The notes beneath the pieces were generated by a model. It worked only from the letters and a program-made list of their open reading frames with translations. It ran no database searches and had not been told where the DNA came from. Shown here piece by piece: positions 31,091 to 39,615 of a stretch of 64,000 nucleotides of DNA (position 1 is its first letter; each line of letters opens with the position of its first letter). Source of the stretch: an uncultured Fibrobacter sp. Lineage in GTDB: Bacteria; Fibrobacterota; Fibrobacteria; Fibrobacterales; Fibrobacteraceae. Position numbers and translations under genes: made by a program. The DNA lies in contig NZ_CAMVDO010000003.1 in NCBI RefSeq assembly GCF_947166265.1, positions 62,001 through 126,000 of the forward strand, in the 5' to 3' direction.

Positions 31091-32596
31091 ATGAAAAAGT
31101 TAATCGTTGTAAACAATCCCAAGCACTGGAAGTTACACGTTCCGGGCATCGATATCATTTCGGCACAGGACTACCTGATTTCGAGCAAATACACTAACGA
31201 ACGCAACTTGCGCGTATTCAACCTTTGCCGCGATTACAACTACCAGAGCAAGGGCTACTATGTTTCGCTCCTGGCTGAAGCCCGCGGACACAAGGTGATT
31301 CCGGGCGTCAAGAATATGCGCGACTTCAAGGCTCCGGCGGTCATCAAGCATATCTCCGACGAAATCGACAATCTGATCCAAAAGAGTCTGCACAAGCTCA
31401 CTGGCACCGAATTCGTGCTTTCGATTTACTTCGGTCAGAACGTGAGCCCGCAGTACCTGGAGCTTTCACAAGAACTTTACCGTTTGTTCCAGGCTCCTCT
31501 GCTGCGCGCAAAATTCGTGTTCAAGCAGAAGTGGTTTATCCAGAGTATTCGTCCAATTTGCGTGGATGAAATTCCCGAATCGCACATGGAATTCGTCGAC
31601 AAGTTTGCGCAGGAATACTTCGAGAAAACGCGCTATGCTTCCAGTAAGGAAGAAGATTACCTGTACGACTTGGGCATTCTCACGAACCCCGACGAAGTCG
31701 AGCCGCCGAGCAATGCACAGGCCATCCAGAACTTTATCAAGGCCGCCGAAGAAACGGGATTCCGCGTGGAGATGATTACCAAGAAGGATTACCCTCGCGT
31801 TGGCGAATTCGACGCCATTTTTATCCGCGAAACCACAAACGTGAACCATTACACTTATAGCTTCGCTCGCCGTGCGCAGTCGCAGGGAATTGCAGTAATT
31901 GACGACCCCGACAGCATCCTGCGCTGCTCCAACAAGGTTTACCTGCAAGAACTCATGCAGGCCGCCAAGATTCATTCACCGAAGACGATTATTGCACACG
32001 CCGAAAACCGTCACACGCTCGCGAAGGAAATCGGATTCCCCATGGTGATTAAATCGCCGGATTCGAGTTTCTCCATGGGCGTAAAAAAGGCGACCAACAA
32101 GGAAGAACTCGAGCAGATCCTCGACGAAATGTTCCAACACAGCGACTTGCTGATTGCACAGGAATTTACGCCGACGGAATTCGACTGGCGCGTGGGCGTA
32201 CTCGACGGCAAGCCGCTCTACGCCTGCAAATACCACATGGCCAAGGGCCACTGGCAGATTTACAACTGGGAAAGCAACGACAAGCAAAGCGAAGAATTTT
32301 CGGGCAAATGCGAAAGCGTACCGATTGAAATGGTACCTCACGGAATCGTGAAAACCGCACTCAAGATTTGCAGCCTGATCGGCAACGGCCTCTATGGCGT
32401 CGATTTGAAGGAATGGCACGGTCACCCGATTGTGATTGAAGTGAATGACAATCCGAGTATTGACGCGGGCATTGAAGATGGCGTGGGCAAGAGCAAGGTT
32501 TACCTCGCCATCATGAGGTCGCTGCGCCATCGCATCGAAGACCGCATGAACGCCGCGCAACATAAATTGCAACAGCACGAAAGGGAATGGTTTTAG
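31091..32596 (+). CDS. RimK-family ATP-grasp ligase with RLAN-type N-terminal domain
   Basis: 501 residues. The N-terminal ~190 residues (starting MKKLIVVNNPKHWKLHVPG) resemble the RLAN domain found on RimK-like enzymes. The C-terminal half is an ATP-grasp: FIRETTNVNHYTYSFARRAQ, GFPMVIKSPDSSFSMGVKKA (ATP loop), QEFTPTEFDWRVGVLDGKPL, YGVDLKEW and VIEVNDNPSIDAGIEDG (metal-binding Glu/Asn). Such enzymes join a carboxylate to an amine through an acyl-phosphate. An AGGATC precedes the ATG, 4 bases after the peptidase stop. Together with the neighbouring GCS2 ligase it probably builds a short amide-linked compound; the substrate is unknown. Confidence 0.87.
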   Translation: MKKLIVVNNPKHWKLHVPGIDIISAQDYLISSKYTNERNLRVFNLCRDYNYQSKGYYVSLLAEARGHKVIPGVKNMRDFKAPAVIKHISDEIDNLIQKSLHKLTGTEFVLSIYFGQNVSPQYLELSQELYRLFQAPLLRAKFVFKQKWFIQSIRPICVDEIPESHMEFVDKFAQEYFEKTRYASSKEEDYLYDLGILTNPDEVEPPSNAQAIQNFIKAAEETGFRVEMITKKDYPRVGEFDAIFIRETTNVNHYTYSFARRAQSQGIAVIDDPDSILRCSNKVYLQELMQAAKIHSPKTIIAHAENRHTLAKEIGFPMVIKSPDSSFSMGVKKATNKEELEQILDEMFQHSDLLIAQEFTPTEFDWRVGVLDGKPLYACKYHMAKGHWQIYNWESNDKQSEEFSGKCESVPIEMVPHGIVKTALKICSLIGNGLYGVDLKEWHGHPIVIEVNDNPSIDAGIEDGVGKSKVYLAIMRSLRHRIEDRMNAAQHKLQQHEREWF

Positions 32597-32664
32597 AAGC
32601 AGTAAACAGTATGCAGTGGTTAGGGCGTAGCCCGTAAACAGGGCGGCTTCGCCGCAATTATAAA

Positions 32665-32697
32665 ACCTAATCACTAACCACCAACCACTAACCACTA
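32665..32697. repeat. 'AACCACCAACCACTAACCACTA' dispersed repeat between operon genes
   Basis: Plus strand CTAACCACCAACCACTAACC, ending 7 bases before the GCS2 ligase ATG. Other copies are at 15469 and 40716. Confidence 0.78.
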
Positions 32698-32703
32698 TTT
32701 TTT

Positions 32704-33936
32704 ATGACAAACTACAAACTTTGGCAACGTTACGGCATCGAGATGGAGTACATGATCGTGGATCGTGATACTCTTGATGTACTCCCCCGCGCTGATGTCC
32801 CGCTTGGAAAAGACAAGAACGGCGAACAGCTTTCGGACGTGGAGCACGGGCCCATTGGTCTTTCAAACGAGTTGGTGAGTCATGTGCTGGAATTCAAGTG
32901 CGCAGAACCTGTCGATAGCCTGAAGCATTTGGGCAAGACATTCCATCATGAAATCTTGAAGGCGAACGAATCGCTCAAGAGCATTAACGCGATGCTTTTG
33001 CCGACGGCAGCCCACCCCTTTATGGATCCCGCCGTGATGCAGCTTTGGCCCTACGATTGCTTGGACATTTACCAGGCTTACGACCGCATTTTTAATTGCA
33101 AAGGTCACGGTTGGGCGAACCTGCAATCGACACATATCAACCTTTCTTTTAACGGCGATGAAGAATTCGGGAAACTGCACGGAGCAATCCGAGCCCTGTT
33201 GCCGCTGATCCCCGCCATTGCGGCATCGAGTCCATTCCTCGACAGCAAATACTGCGGATTCCTGGATGGCAGAATCGAAACCTATCGTCACAATCAAGAG
33301 AAAATTCCGAGCATTACCGGCAAGGTAATTCCCGAAGCGGTCTTTACCTACAAGGATTACGAAGAGCAGATTTTCAATCGCGTGAAGGCCGATATTGCTC
33401 CTTACGATCCGGAACATTTGCTGAACCATTTCTTCTTGAATAGCCGCGGGGCTATCGCCCGCTTTGATCGCGGGGCCGTAGAAATTCGCCTCGTGGACAT
33501 TCAGGAATGCCCCGATGCAGACATTGCGATTGCCGAATGGGAAGTCGCTGTACTCAAGGGCCTTGCAGAAGGCGCTTTCGCAAACGAAAAGGAAATTCGC
33601 GCTCTCGACACCGACGCTCTTGCCAAGATTCTGCTCGCGACTACGAAATCCGCCGAAAAGACCGTGATTAGCGACCGCAATTACCTGAAAATTTGGGGAA
33701 ATTACGCGAGCGAAATTACCGCCGGCGAACTCATCCAGAAAATCACCGACCGTGTAAAAGCTAAAATCAGCAGCCACTCGCAGGAACTTCTGCAGAAGAT
33801 GTTCAAGCGCGGCACACTCGCCAGCACTCTCGTCAAGAATGTCGGCGCAAATCCCGACCACGATGACTTCGTGTACGAATACGGAAAACTCGCCCACTGC
33901 CTCGCGGAAAACAAGCTGTACGGAACGGAAGAATAA
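32704..33936 (+). CDS. GCS2-family carboxylate-amine ligase
   Basis: 410 residues with glutamate-cysteine ligase type 2 features: GIEMEYMIVDRDTLDVLPRA (metal-site Glu pair at the N-terminus), NELVSHVLEFK, a central ALLPLIPAIAASSPFLDSKY and FDRGAVEIRLVDIQECPDAD. The fold is related to glutamine synthetase. The family makes gamma-glutamyl or other amide bonds with ATP; the real substrates of this branch are not known. It is third in the set with a C39-like peptidase and an RLAN ATP-grasp ligase, separated from them by a 107-base spacer holding a dispersed repeat but no terminator, so readthrough is plausible. Confidence 0.85.
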   Translation: MTNYKLWQRYGIEMEYMIVDRDTLDVLPRADVPLGKDKNGEQLSDVEHGPIGLSNELVSHVLEFKCAEPVDSLKHLGKTFHHEILKANESLKSINAMLLPTAAHPFMDPAVMQLWPYDCLDIYQAYDRIFNCKGHGWANLQSTHINLSFNGDEEFGKLHGAIRALLPLIPAIAASSPFLDSKYCGFLDGRIETYRHNQEKIPSITGKVIPEAVFTYKDYEEQIFNRVKADIAPYDPEHLLNHFFLNSRGAIARFDRGAVEIRLVDIQECPDADIAIAEWEVAVLKGLAEGAFANEKEIRALDTDALAKILLATTKSAEKTVISDRNYLKIWGNYASEITAGELIQKITDRVKAKISSHSQELLQKMFKRGTLASTLVKNVGANPDHDDFVYEYGKLAHCLAENKLYGTEE

Positions 33937-33941
33937 GCGGA

Positions 33942-33985
33942 GTCATCCTGAGCGGAGAGGCGATGCCTCGTAGTCGAAGGATCTC
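33942..33985. repeat. 'GTCATCCTGAGCG...GTCGAAGGATCTC' dispersed repeat
   Basis: Inverted orientation relative to 5510. The middle carries its own GAGGCGATGCCTC hairpin. Confidence 0.75.
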
Positions 33986-34009
33986 AATAGCTCTAGGCTG
34001 TTTTCAATG

Positions 34010-34095
34010 TAAATTTTTCTTATGTTGGCAACCTGTTAGTTGCTGCAAACACTTGATTGCAAAATTCGCCCATTTTCAAAAATGGGCATTTTTTC
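34010..34095 (+). ncRNA. Candidate small RNA or attenuator upstream of the Rpn gene
   Basis: A TAAATTTT box (34010-34017) is followed by about 70 bases with small inverted repeats (GCAAC...GTTGC, GCAAACACTTGATTGC) and a strong terminator hairpin at 34068-34095. A second promoter box (34100-34107) then serves the downstream gene. This arrangement fits a short independent transcript, but no known RNA family is recognised. Confidence 0.35.
34068..34095 (+). terminator. Rho-independent terminator
   Basis: GCCCATTTTCAAAAATGGGC followed by ATTTTTTC. It ends either a small RNA or the GCS2 ligase transcript. Confidence 0.85.
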
Positions 34096-34099
34096 TTTG

Positions 34100-34107
34100 T
34101 AGATTTG
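34100..34107 (+). promoter_or_regulatory. Promoter -7 box TAGATTTG of the Rpn-type gene
   Basis: Perfect TAnnTTTG match, 28 bases before the ATG, with GGAG between. Confidence 0.55.
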
Positions 34108-34135
34108 CTCTCCTGAACTTGATGGAGTTGAATCT

Positions 34136-35047
34136 ATGACAAAAAGATTTTCGCACGATTCGTATGCTCGCTCGGTGCTGAAGGATCCTGTTCGCACAGC
34201 GGAACTTCTTCGCCTTGCATCTCGTAAAAACAGTAACCTTGCTCAGTTTCTTGCAACGGTGAATCTCGACACTTTACAAGAAATTTCCGAAGCATTCAGC
34301 GACACGGTTACCCACGGTGACGGCGATTTGGCATTCACCGTAAAGATTGCAAGTGACGAGCCGAAGCAAGCTGAACTTCTTGTCGGCTTTATCGAAGAAC
34401 ACAAGAGCTATCCCGATTCGGGAATCATTCCGCAGTTGGTAAAGTACTGGTTTCAGATTATGTTCCGCAACCAGAAGAACATCCCGACCGTCGCTGTCGT
34501 TCTCTACAACGGAAAGGACCCCTGGCACATCGAAAAGGAGGTAATGTACCCGAACTATCCCGAATACTATCACAAGATTGGATTGCCCTTCCTGTTGGAA
34601 GTCGTTGACGTAAGCGATATTTTCAAGGACGAGGAAATTCCGCAGATTTCGCCAAAGATCGCGCTTGCGCTGGTCGCTTTGAAGTATGTTTTTAATGGGG
34701 AAAAGCTCAAAAAACATCTGAAGGCCGCCATGGCCGGGCTTAAGTCACTCCCCCGCGACGAGGCAGAAGAATTTTTGTCCCAAACATTTGTATATTTAAA
34801 GCAGTGGTTCAACGGCGAGGCCAAGGAGCAGTTTAAAATGGATTTCAAGAAGTGCAGCGAAGTTTACGGCTACAAGTCCATCGCCGAAGTTGAAGAAGAA
34901 GAAAACGAGGCCAATCTTCAGAGTATCGCCATTGGTTTGCTAGAAGATGGCGTTCCCGATGACGTTATTATGCGCCGATTCAACTTCACGCACGAAACCA
35001 TTATTAAGCTCAAAGCCCAAATTGCCAAAGCCACCTGTTCTGCATAA
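34136..35047 (+). CDS. Rpn-family recombination-promoting nuclease / putative transposase (PD-(D/E)XK)
   Basis: 303 residues, apparently full length. N-terminal [21 protein letters not shown], then the nuclease core: [17 protein letters not shown] (acidic metal ligands) and [16 protein letters not shown], where E-x-K is the catalytic pair. [16 protein letters not shown] follows, typical of YhgA-like transposase_31 proteins. The C-terminal helix [20 protein letters not shown] is a usual tail. Members of this family cut DNA and raise recombination in E. coli. No terminal inverted repeats or target duplication were seen around the gene. It has its own promoter box and a GGAG Shine-Dalgarno. Confidence 0.82.
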   Translation: MTKRFSHDSYARSVLKDPVRTAELLRLASRKNSNLAQFLATVNLDTLQEISEAFSDTVTHGDGDLAFTVKIASDEPKQAELLVGFIEEHKSYPDSGIIPQLVKYWFQIMFRNQKNIPTVAVVLYNGKDPWHIEKEVMYPNYPEYYHKIGLPFLLEVVDVSDIFKDEEIPQISPKIALALVALKYVFNGEKLKKHLKAAMAGLKSLPRDEAEEFLSQTFVYLKQWFNGEAKEQFKMDFKKCSEVYGYKSIAEVEEEENEANLQSIAIGLLEDGVPDDVIMRRFNFTHETIIKLKAQIAKATCSA

Positions 35048-35192
35048 GTTCTTCTAGGGCAACGATATTTCAATCGGGAGAAAACTCCCAAGAGTACGTG
35101 TTTGAGCTAATGTCATGACAAAAAGGAATTATTTTTCGTTTGAGTCTTTATTCATTTCAATCACAAATAAATCATATTTTATGATTTACAAA

Positions 35193-36098
35193 TCACTCTA
35201 CCTTTTTTATTGACATATAATCATCATCTAATTCTTGAGCACGTTTAATAAATTTTTGGACATTATCCTTATTCCACTGATTACAAACAACAACATCAGC
35301 GCCTTCAACCACGAGTACATCTTTTAAATTACAGAACCACCTTTTTTCATCATTCGCTTTTGCATCGGACAAATAATTAACAACGCCAAAGGAGCCCTGC
35401 AAGCCCCTGTTAAATTTAGCTTGCAAATCGTTAAATTTAATCTTTGGATTTTTTAACACAAAATCTCTAACAATTTCTAGAACAAGACGATTTTTAGCAT
35501 ATTTTTTTCCATTCCATATATATTTCGTGTAGTCCCTTGACAACTTCTGCGGTCTAAATATATCTGTAAAAACAAACGTATCTGTTCCGTTTTTAAAACG
35601 ACGTAATTCAATTCCAAAAACAGGAATTTCAACAGAATTTTTATCCAAAAGACTATTTGTCACTTTATAATCATCTATCAATTTTGTTTTCACATCAAGC
35701 GAAACATCTTCTGCCGCAAGGATACCTATAATTTTTTTATTTTCTAGTGGAAGATGAACTTTTTCATTTAATTTCTGCAAATTTTCAGAAGACAAAGACT
35801 CAAGATAATCTTTCAGTTGCGACTCTGCAACATCATTTATAGATTTAAGTTTCAATTCTATTACCGCCAAGGTCTCATTATTATAATTTGCAACAATGTC
35901 AAGACGACCATTACTTCGTTTTCGACCTTTAGATAAATGACATTCACATTCCATATATTCAGGCGCAGGAAAATTTTCATCTTGAAAGTCTAGGACTTCT
36001 TCGTTTTCAAGTAGAAAACTTTCCATTGCCAATTCTTTGGTGAAAGGAAAATTTTCTAAACGACAATTATTCAGAACAGCTTTTTTAACAAAATTCAT
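35193..36098 (-). CDS. PD-(D/E)XK nuclease-like protein of unknown role, AT-rich
   Basis: 301 residues. Residues 65-100 contain RSNGRLDIVANYNNETLAVI followed by ELKLK: an Asp and an E-L-K pair arranged like a PD-(D/E)XK nuclease core. The C-terminal part (about 185-300: YIWNGKKYAKNRLVLEIVRD, then RRFNC-free FNRGLQGSFGVVNYLSDAK and VVVCNQWNKDNVQKFIKRAQ) recalls a winged-helix-like domain appended to restriction-type proteins, from memory only. The gene and its flanks (35050-36130) are clearly richer in A/T than neighbours and use many AAA/TTT/ATA codons, suggesting recent transfer. Single gene; no methyltransferase or toxin partner is adjacent. Confidence 0.65.
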   Translation of the reverse strand: MNFVKKAVLNNCRLENFPFTKELAMESFLLENEEVLDFQDENFPAPEYMECECHLSKGRKRSNGRLDIVANYNNETLAVIELKLKSINDVAESQLKDYLESLSSENLQKLNEKVHLPLENKKIIGILAAEDVSLDVKTKLIDDYKVTNSLLDKNSVEIPVFGIELRRFKNGTDTFVFTDIFRPQKLSRDYTKYIWNGKKYAKNRLVLEIVRDFVLKNPKIKFNDLQAKFNRGLQGSFGVVNYLSDAKANDEKRWFCNLKDVLVVEGADVVVCNQWNKDNVQKFIKRAQELDDDYMSIKKVE

Positions 36099-36137
36099 TT
36101 TTACTCTCTTATCAAAAGTATCTTAGTTTGTTAAAAC

Positions 36138-38705
36138 TCAGTCCATTACACAACGAATTGAGGACCCGTAGATCTTGTGGAAGCCGCCGCTGAGACTCGC
36201 AAAGTCCGCAGCCAAGCACCAATTGTTGGCGTAATAGATATTGACTTCAGTTGCACTCCAGAAGTAGGCGCGCTTGCCGACTTCGGGGAAATAGCCATTT
36301 TCGTAGTAGCCAACAGGGAGCGCCGAGAACCCGTAGGCGTCGGTCGCATCGGGCCAGTTCGCCACGCCCTTTGCCTGCATCGCATAGGGGCTGCTACCCA
36401 TGGCGGAATAAAGCGTATTCCATTCGCTGCTGCTGGGTAGGTGCCAGCCTTCGGGGCAAATTCCACGGACTGTGCCAGTAAGTCCACAAGTCTTTTCTTT
36501 GCCACATTCTTCTTCGGTTTTGCCTACCGCCGCCGCCCACGTATAGAGTCGACCGTACTTGGCACAGCTATCTGGTTCATTTTTATAGCAGAAACTTTGG
36601 CCTTCGACTTCGTAGTTCAGGTTCTCTGCCATCCAGTTCTGGGTCTTGATGCCGATGGTCTTGTAGGTCTTGCCGCCATAAGTCAATGTGCCTACGTTCA
36701 GATTTTCAAAATCATACTCCCAGCCTTTTGCACTACATTTGTAATAGGAATACTGTTTGTGAGGGATATATAGTTCACCAGAATTATGGCTTGTGCACCC
36801 CTTGCCATAACTGATTTCCGTGCTATTAGCCATCCTAAACTTACCATTATCGCACACATATACAGTATCAGTAACATTGCCAGAGAACAGAGTTCCATCT
36901 TCAGAACAAGTCTTTTTGTAGGTGTCCTTTTCTAGTGTAGTTGCATACCGCCAAGCCTTCTTACTCATTGCGTAGATGTAATAGACGGATGAATTAATTT
37001 GTCCCTTACGAACTTCGCCATCAAAATCACCAGCACCCCACCCCAAGGTATCTTTTTCGATATCCGTAGCAGCACGCCATCTGTACAAACTAGCGTCATC
37101 GCAGATAAAGCGGATTTTGTTAGCCGCATCCGTATAAGAGGTCGCATAATATTTCTTAGAGTCTTTATTCGGAACGTGCTTAACCAAGCCCACGCGAACA
37201 CTATCGCTGCCGCACACGCCAAGGCCAAGCTGTTCGCTCCAGAACCTGCGGACAAACTTTTCGAAGTCGGGAACGTTTCCGCCACCGAGGCCCCAGCCCT
37301 TCACGTTGCTGCGGAAGGTCGCAAGCTTACTTTTCGAAGTTGAAACATTCGAATCAATCGTGGCTACCCAGTCGGCAATTTCAGCTTTCTTTGCCGCATT
37401 ATCCCAGGTGCCGTCTTCGGCCAAATCGTTTGCCATATTCGTCAACAGCACCGAAAGTTCGGTTTCGCTGGAATCCCGTTGCAAAAGAATCGAAATGGCA
37501 AGGAGGGCAGCATCGGCGTCCGTCTTCCCGAACACATCGAGGTCTTCGGATTCCGCCTTGATTTGGCTCGCATCGATATGGAACGCCGCGAGAATTTCAG
37601 CCTGCGCCTGTCGTTTGGCTGCCCGCACCGTCATCTTTTCTTTCGTCACCAAGTAATACACACGTTCTTTTTCGAGGTGCGTCAGCAGGTTCACGTTTGC
37701 GGATTTACGCATAAGCATATTGGTGTAAGCCTGCAGCTGGATTGACGTATTTGTCGGTTGCCCCGTGATCTCGTTACGGTACTTACCATCTACAACAAGC
37801 AAGGCGTATTGGCTCACCAAATTACGCGAGTTAAACTTGTAGCGGCCATCATCACTTGTGATTTCACTCGTAAAGTTACCGTTCGTCTGCTTCAGGGTGC
37901 GGCCATCCGTAAGTTCATACAGATAGACCCTCGAACCCGTCAGGAAAGGTCCCTTCTGCGAATAGCCCGCCAAGGAATCCAGCGAAATCGCAACCTTCTC
38001 GGAGTCCAGTTCCAAAGTATCGCTAGAAGTCGTGTCTACAACCGCACCACCGGTTCGCAAGTTCAAAGTCATCGACTTGTCGCCGCACTTGATAGTTGCC
38101 GAAGAATCCGTCTGAGCGGCAATAGAACAACCAACACCATTTTTGCCATCGGTTCCGTTTTTACCATCGGCCCCCGCATCACCCTTGTCGCCCTTCGCGC
38201 CATTTAGCACCACGCCAATGCTGTCGCCGTTGCAAACGATCTTGATCCCCGAGCCATCCTTAAGCTCCTTGGTCGTGCAACTGAAATCTCCGCCATTCAA
38301 GTAGACTGTATCGCCCGCCACAACTACCGTATCACCCGCCAAGAACACGGTATCCTTCGCGGACTCCTTAGTCGCAAACCACTTGCCGTCTACGCAGACG
38401 CGTACCGAAGATTCCCCTTTCACAAGCGCCTGTTCGCCCTGATTGTCCTTGGTGCATTTGGGAAGATCCTTGACCGACTCGACAATTTCCGTGCCGCCAC
38501 TCGCCACTTCTACGATTTTTTCGGTGGTAGTGTTTTCGCCACAAGCCGTGAGGAGGATTGCAATAAAGATTGCAGCAAGAGATCCTTCGACGCAACGGCC
38601 CTTCGACAAGCTCAGGGACCTTAATTGTGAAAATCCCATAGCAGAGTTCAAAGATGATATGGTAAGGGGTAACTTTGATACAATGGGGCGAACGATTTTC
38701 ATCAT
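36138..38705 (-). CDS. Large multidomain FISUMP lipoprotein with collagen-like segment
   Basis: 855 residues. Lipid Cys at 55 (AILLTACGEN), with residues about 28-42 encoded by a dispersed repeat. A beta-rich region follows, containing a short collagen-like Gly-X-Y run (about 168-190, GAKGDKGDAGADGKNGTDGK). Next is a carboxypeptidase-regulatory-like beta-sandwich (about 245-325, YSQKGPFLTGSRVYLYELTD), then a helical region with many Ala/Lys, then small repeated Cys-bearing motifs where RWRAATDIEKDTLGWG and WRYATTLEKDTYKKTCSEDG echo each other. The C-terminal FISUMP domain (about 680-855) has WMAENLNYEV, GRLYTWAAAVG, CPEGWHLPSSSEW, FSALPVGYYENGYF and RCVMD. It probably is a large cell-surface lipoprotein; function unknown. 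Confidence 0.85.
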   Translation of the reverse strand: MMKIVRPIVSKLPLTISSLNSAMGFSQLRSLSLSKGRCVEGSLAAIFIAILLTACGENTTTEKIVEVASGGTEIVESVKDLPKCTKDNQGEQALVKGESSVRVCVDGKWFATKESAKDTVFLAGDTVVVAGDTVYLNGGDFSCTTKELKDGSGIKIVCNGDSIGVVLNGAKGDKGDAGADGKNGTDGKNGVGCSIAAQTDSSATIKCGDKSMTLNLRTGGAVVDTTSSDTLELDSEKVAISLDSLAGYSQKGPFLTGSRVYLYELTDGRTLKQTNGNFTSEITSDDGRYKFNSRNLVSQYALLVVDGKYRNEITGQPTNTSIQLQAYTNMLMRKSANVNLLTHLEKERVYYLVTKEKMTVRAAKRQAQAEILAAFHIDASQIKAESEDLDVFGKTDADAALLAISILLQRDSSETELSVLLTNMANDLAEDGTWDNAAKKAEIADWVATIDSNVSTSKSKLATFRSNVKGWGLGGGNVPDFEKFVRRFWSEQLGLGVCGSDSVRVGLVKHVPNKDSKKYYATSYTDAANKIRFICDDASLYRWRAATDIEKDTLGWGAGDFDGEVRKGQINSSVYYIYAMSKKAWRYATTLEKDTYKKTCSEDGTLFSGNVTDTVYVCDNGKFRMANSTEISYGKGCTSHNSGELYIPHKQYSYYKCSAKGWEYDFENLNVGTLTYGGKTYKTIGIKTQNWMAENLNYEVEGQSFCYKNEPDSCAKYGRLYTWAAAVGKTEEECGKEKTCGLTGTVRGICPEGWHLPSSSEWNTLYSAMGSSPYAMQAKGVANWPDATDAYGFSALPVGYYENGYFPEVGKRAYFWSATEVNIYYANNWCLAADFASLSGGFHKIYGSSIRCVMD
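38579..38620. repeat. Composite dispersed repeat in the FISUMP signal peptide
   Basis: GAGATCCTTCGACGCAAC joined to the hairpin GGCCCTTCGACAAGCTCAGG GACC. On the minus strand it is read in frame as RSLSLSKGRCVEGSL. Confidence 0.82.
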
Positions 38706-38833
38706 CGGATAATCCTCAAGTTATTGCAGGGGAAAAAATTTATTTCGAATATAGCTTATTTTACACATCGTTCTTTAAGACTCATTTTTTATTTCTAATT
38801 TTCTAGGAGTAGACAACTATTAGAATTCCATGT

Positions 38834-39565
38834 ATGGTCAAAAAGAACGAACAGACTGAATCGATTTTGATGCTTACTTGCGAGCATGCGAGCAACAATT
38901 TGCCCGCAGTATTTAAAAATGCAGTTCCTGCAGAAATATTGAAGACTCACCGCGCCTACGACATCGGAGCCGTTCAAGTTTTCCGCAAGCTGGTGAAATT
39001 TGCGAAGCCCGAATTCTACAGCGAAGGGAAATATTCGCGGCTGTTCGTGGACTTGAACCGAACCCTTACCAACAAGAGTGCCTTCAGCGATTTCTATAAG
39101 CAACTTGAAGTCCGCGACAAAGCCGCAGCGGAAAAAGCGAAAGCACAAGCTACCGCCTATTGGACCGAATATCGCGCCGCGATTGAAAATTACGTGGAAG
39201 CTACACTTCGGCATGGTTCGCTTCGGTCCTTCAACAAGCTTTCCGGCCCTTCGACAAGCTCAGGGACCTCAAAGCCAAGCATAGTACACCTAGGCATTCA
39301 CAGTTTTACGCCGGAATTGAACGGCAAAGTCCGCAACACCGACATCGGAATTCTCTACGACCCGAGTCGCCCGCAAGAACGCGCCTATGCAAACGTCATC
39401 AAGGCAGAAATCAAGCGACTCTACCCCGCCATGAAAGTACGATTCAACTACCCGTACAAGGGCTCTTCCGACGGCCTCACCACAACGCTCCGCAAGAAAT
39501 TCGGCCCGCAATACGAGGGAATCGAGATTGAGATAAATCAGAAGTTATTGAGCTATGAGCGATGA
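38834..39565 (+). CDS. N-formylglutamate amidohydrolase-family protein with repeat-encoded insertion
   Basis: 243 residues. The family core is visible: MLTCEHASNNLPAVF, HRAYDIGAVQVFRKL, YSRLFVDLNRTLTNKSAF, HLGIHSFTPELNG, IGILYDPSRPQE and YKGSSDGLTTTLRKKFG. These enzymes are zinc amidohydrolases with the conserved His/Glu/Arg positions seen here. The physiological substrate in an organism without an obvious histidine-degradation cluster is unclear. Residues about 131-146 (RSFNKLSGPSTSSGTSKP) come from two tandem dispersed repeats and lie in a surface loop just before HLGIHSFTP. No partner gene in operon. Confidence 0.83.
   Translation: MVKKNEQTESILMLTCEHASNNLPAVFKNAVPAEILKTHRAYDIGAVQVFRKLVKFAKPEFYSEGKYSRLFVDLNRTLTNKSAFSDFYKQLEVRDKAAAEKAKAQATAYWTEYRAAIENYVEATLRHGSLRSFNKLSGPSTSSGTSKPSIVHLGIHSFTPELNGKVRNTDIGILYDPSRPQERAYANVIKAEIKRLYPAMKVRFNYPYKGSSDGLTTTLRKKFGPQYEGIEIEINQKLLSYER
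39225..39268. repeat. Two tandem hairpin repeats inside a coding sequence
   Basis: First degenerate copy GGTCCTTCAACAAGCTTTCC, then GGCCCTTCGACAAGCTCAGG GACC. Both are read in frame without breaking the protein. Confidence 0.78.
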
Positions 39566-39615
39566 GGTCGGCGCAAAGCGCCTTTGAGCTCGTTTCACTT
39601 TGAGTCTTCTAAACA

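Noticed and set aside
34136-35047. Insertion sequence around the Rpn-type gene
   Set aside because: No terminal inverted repeats or direct target duplication could be found; the gene has an ordinary promoter and ribosome binding site.
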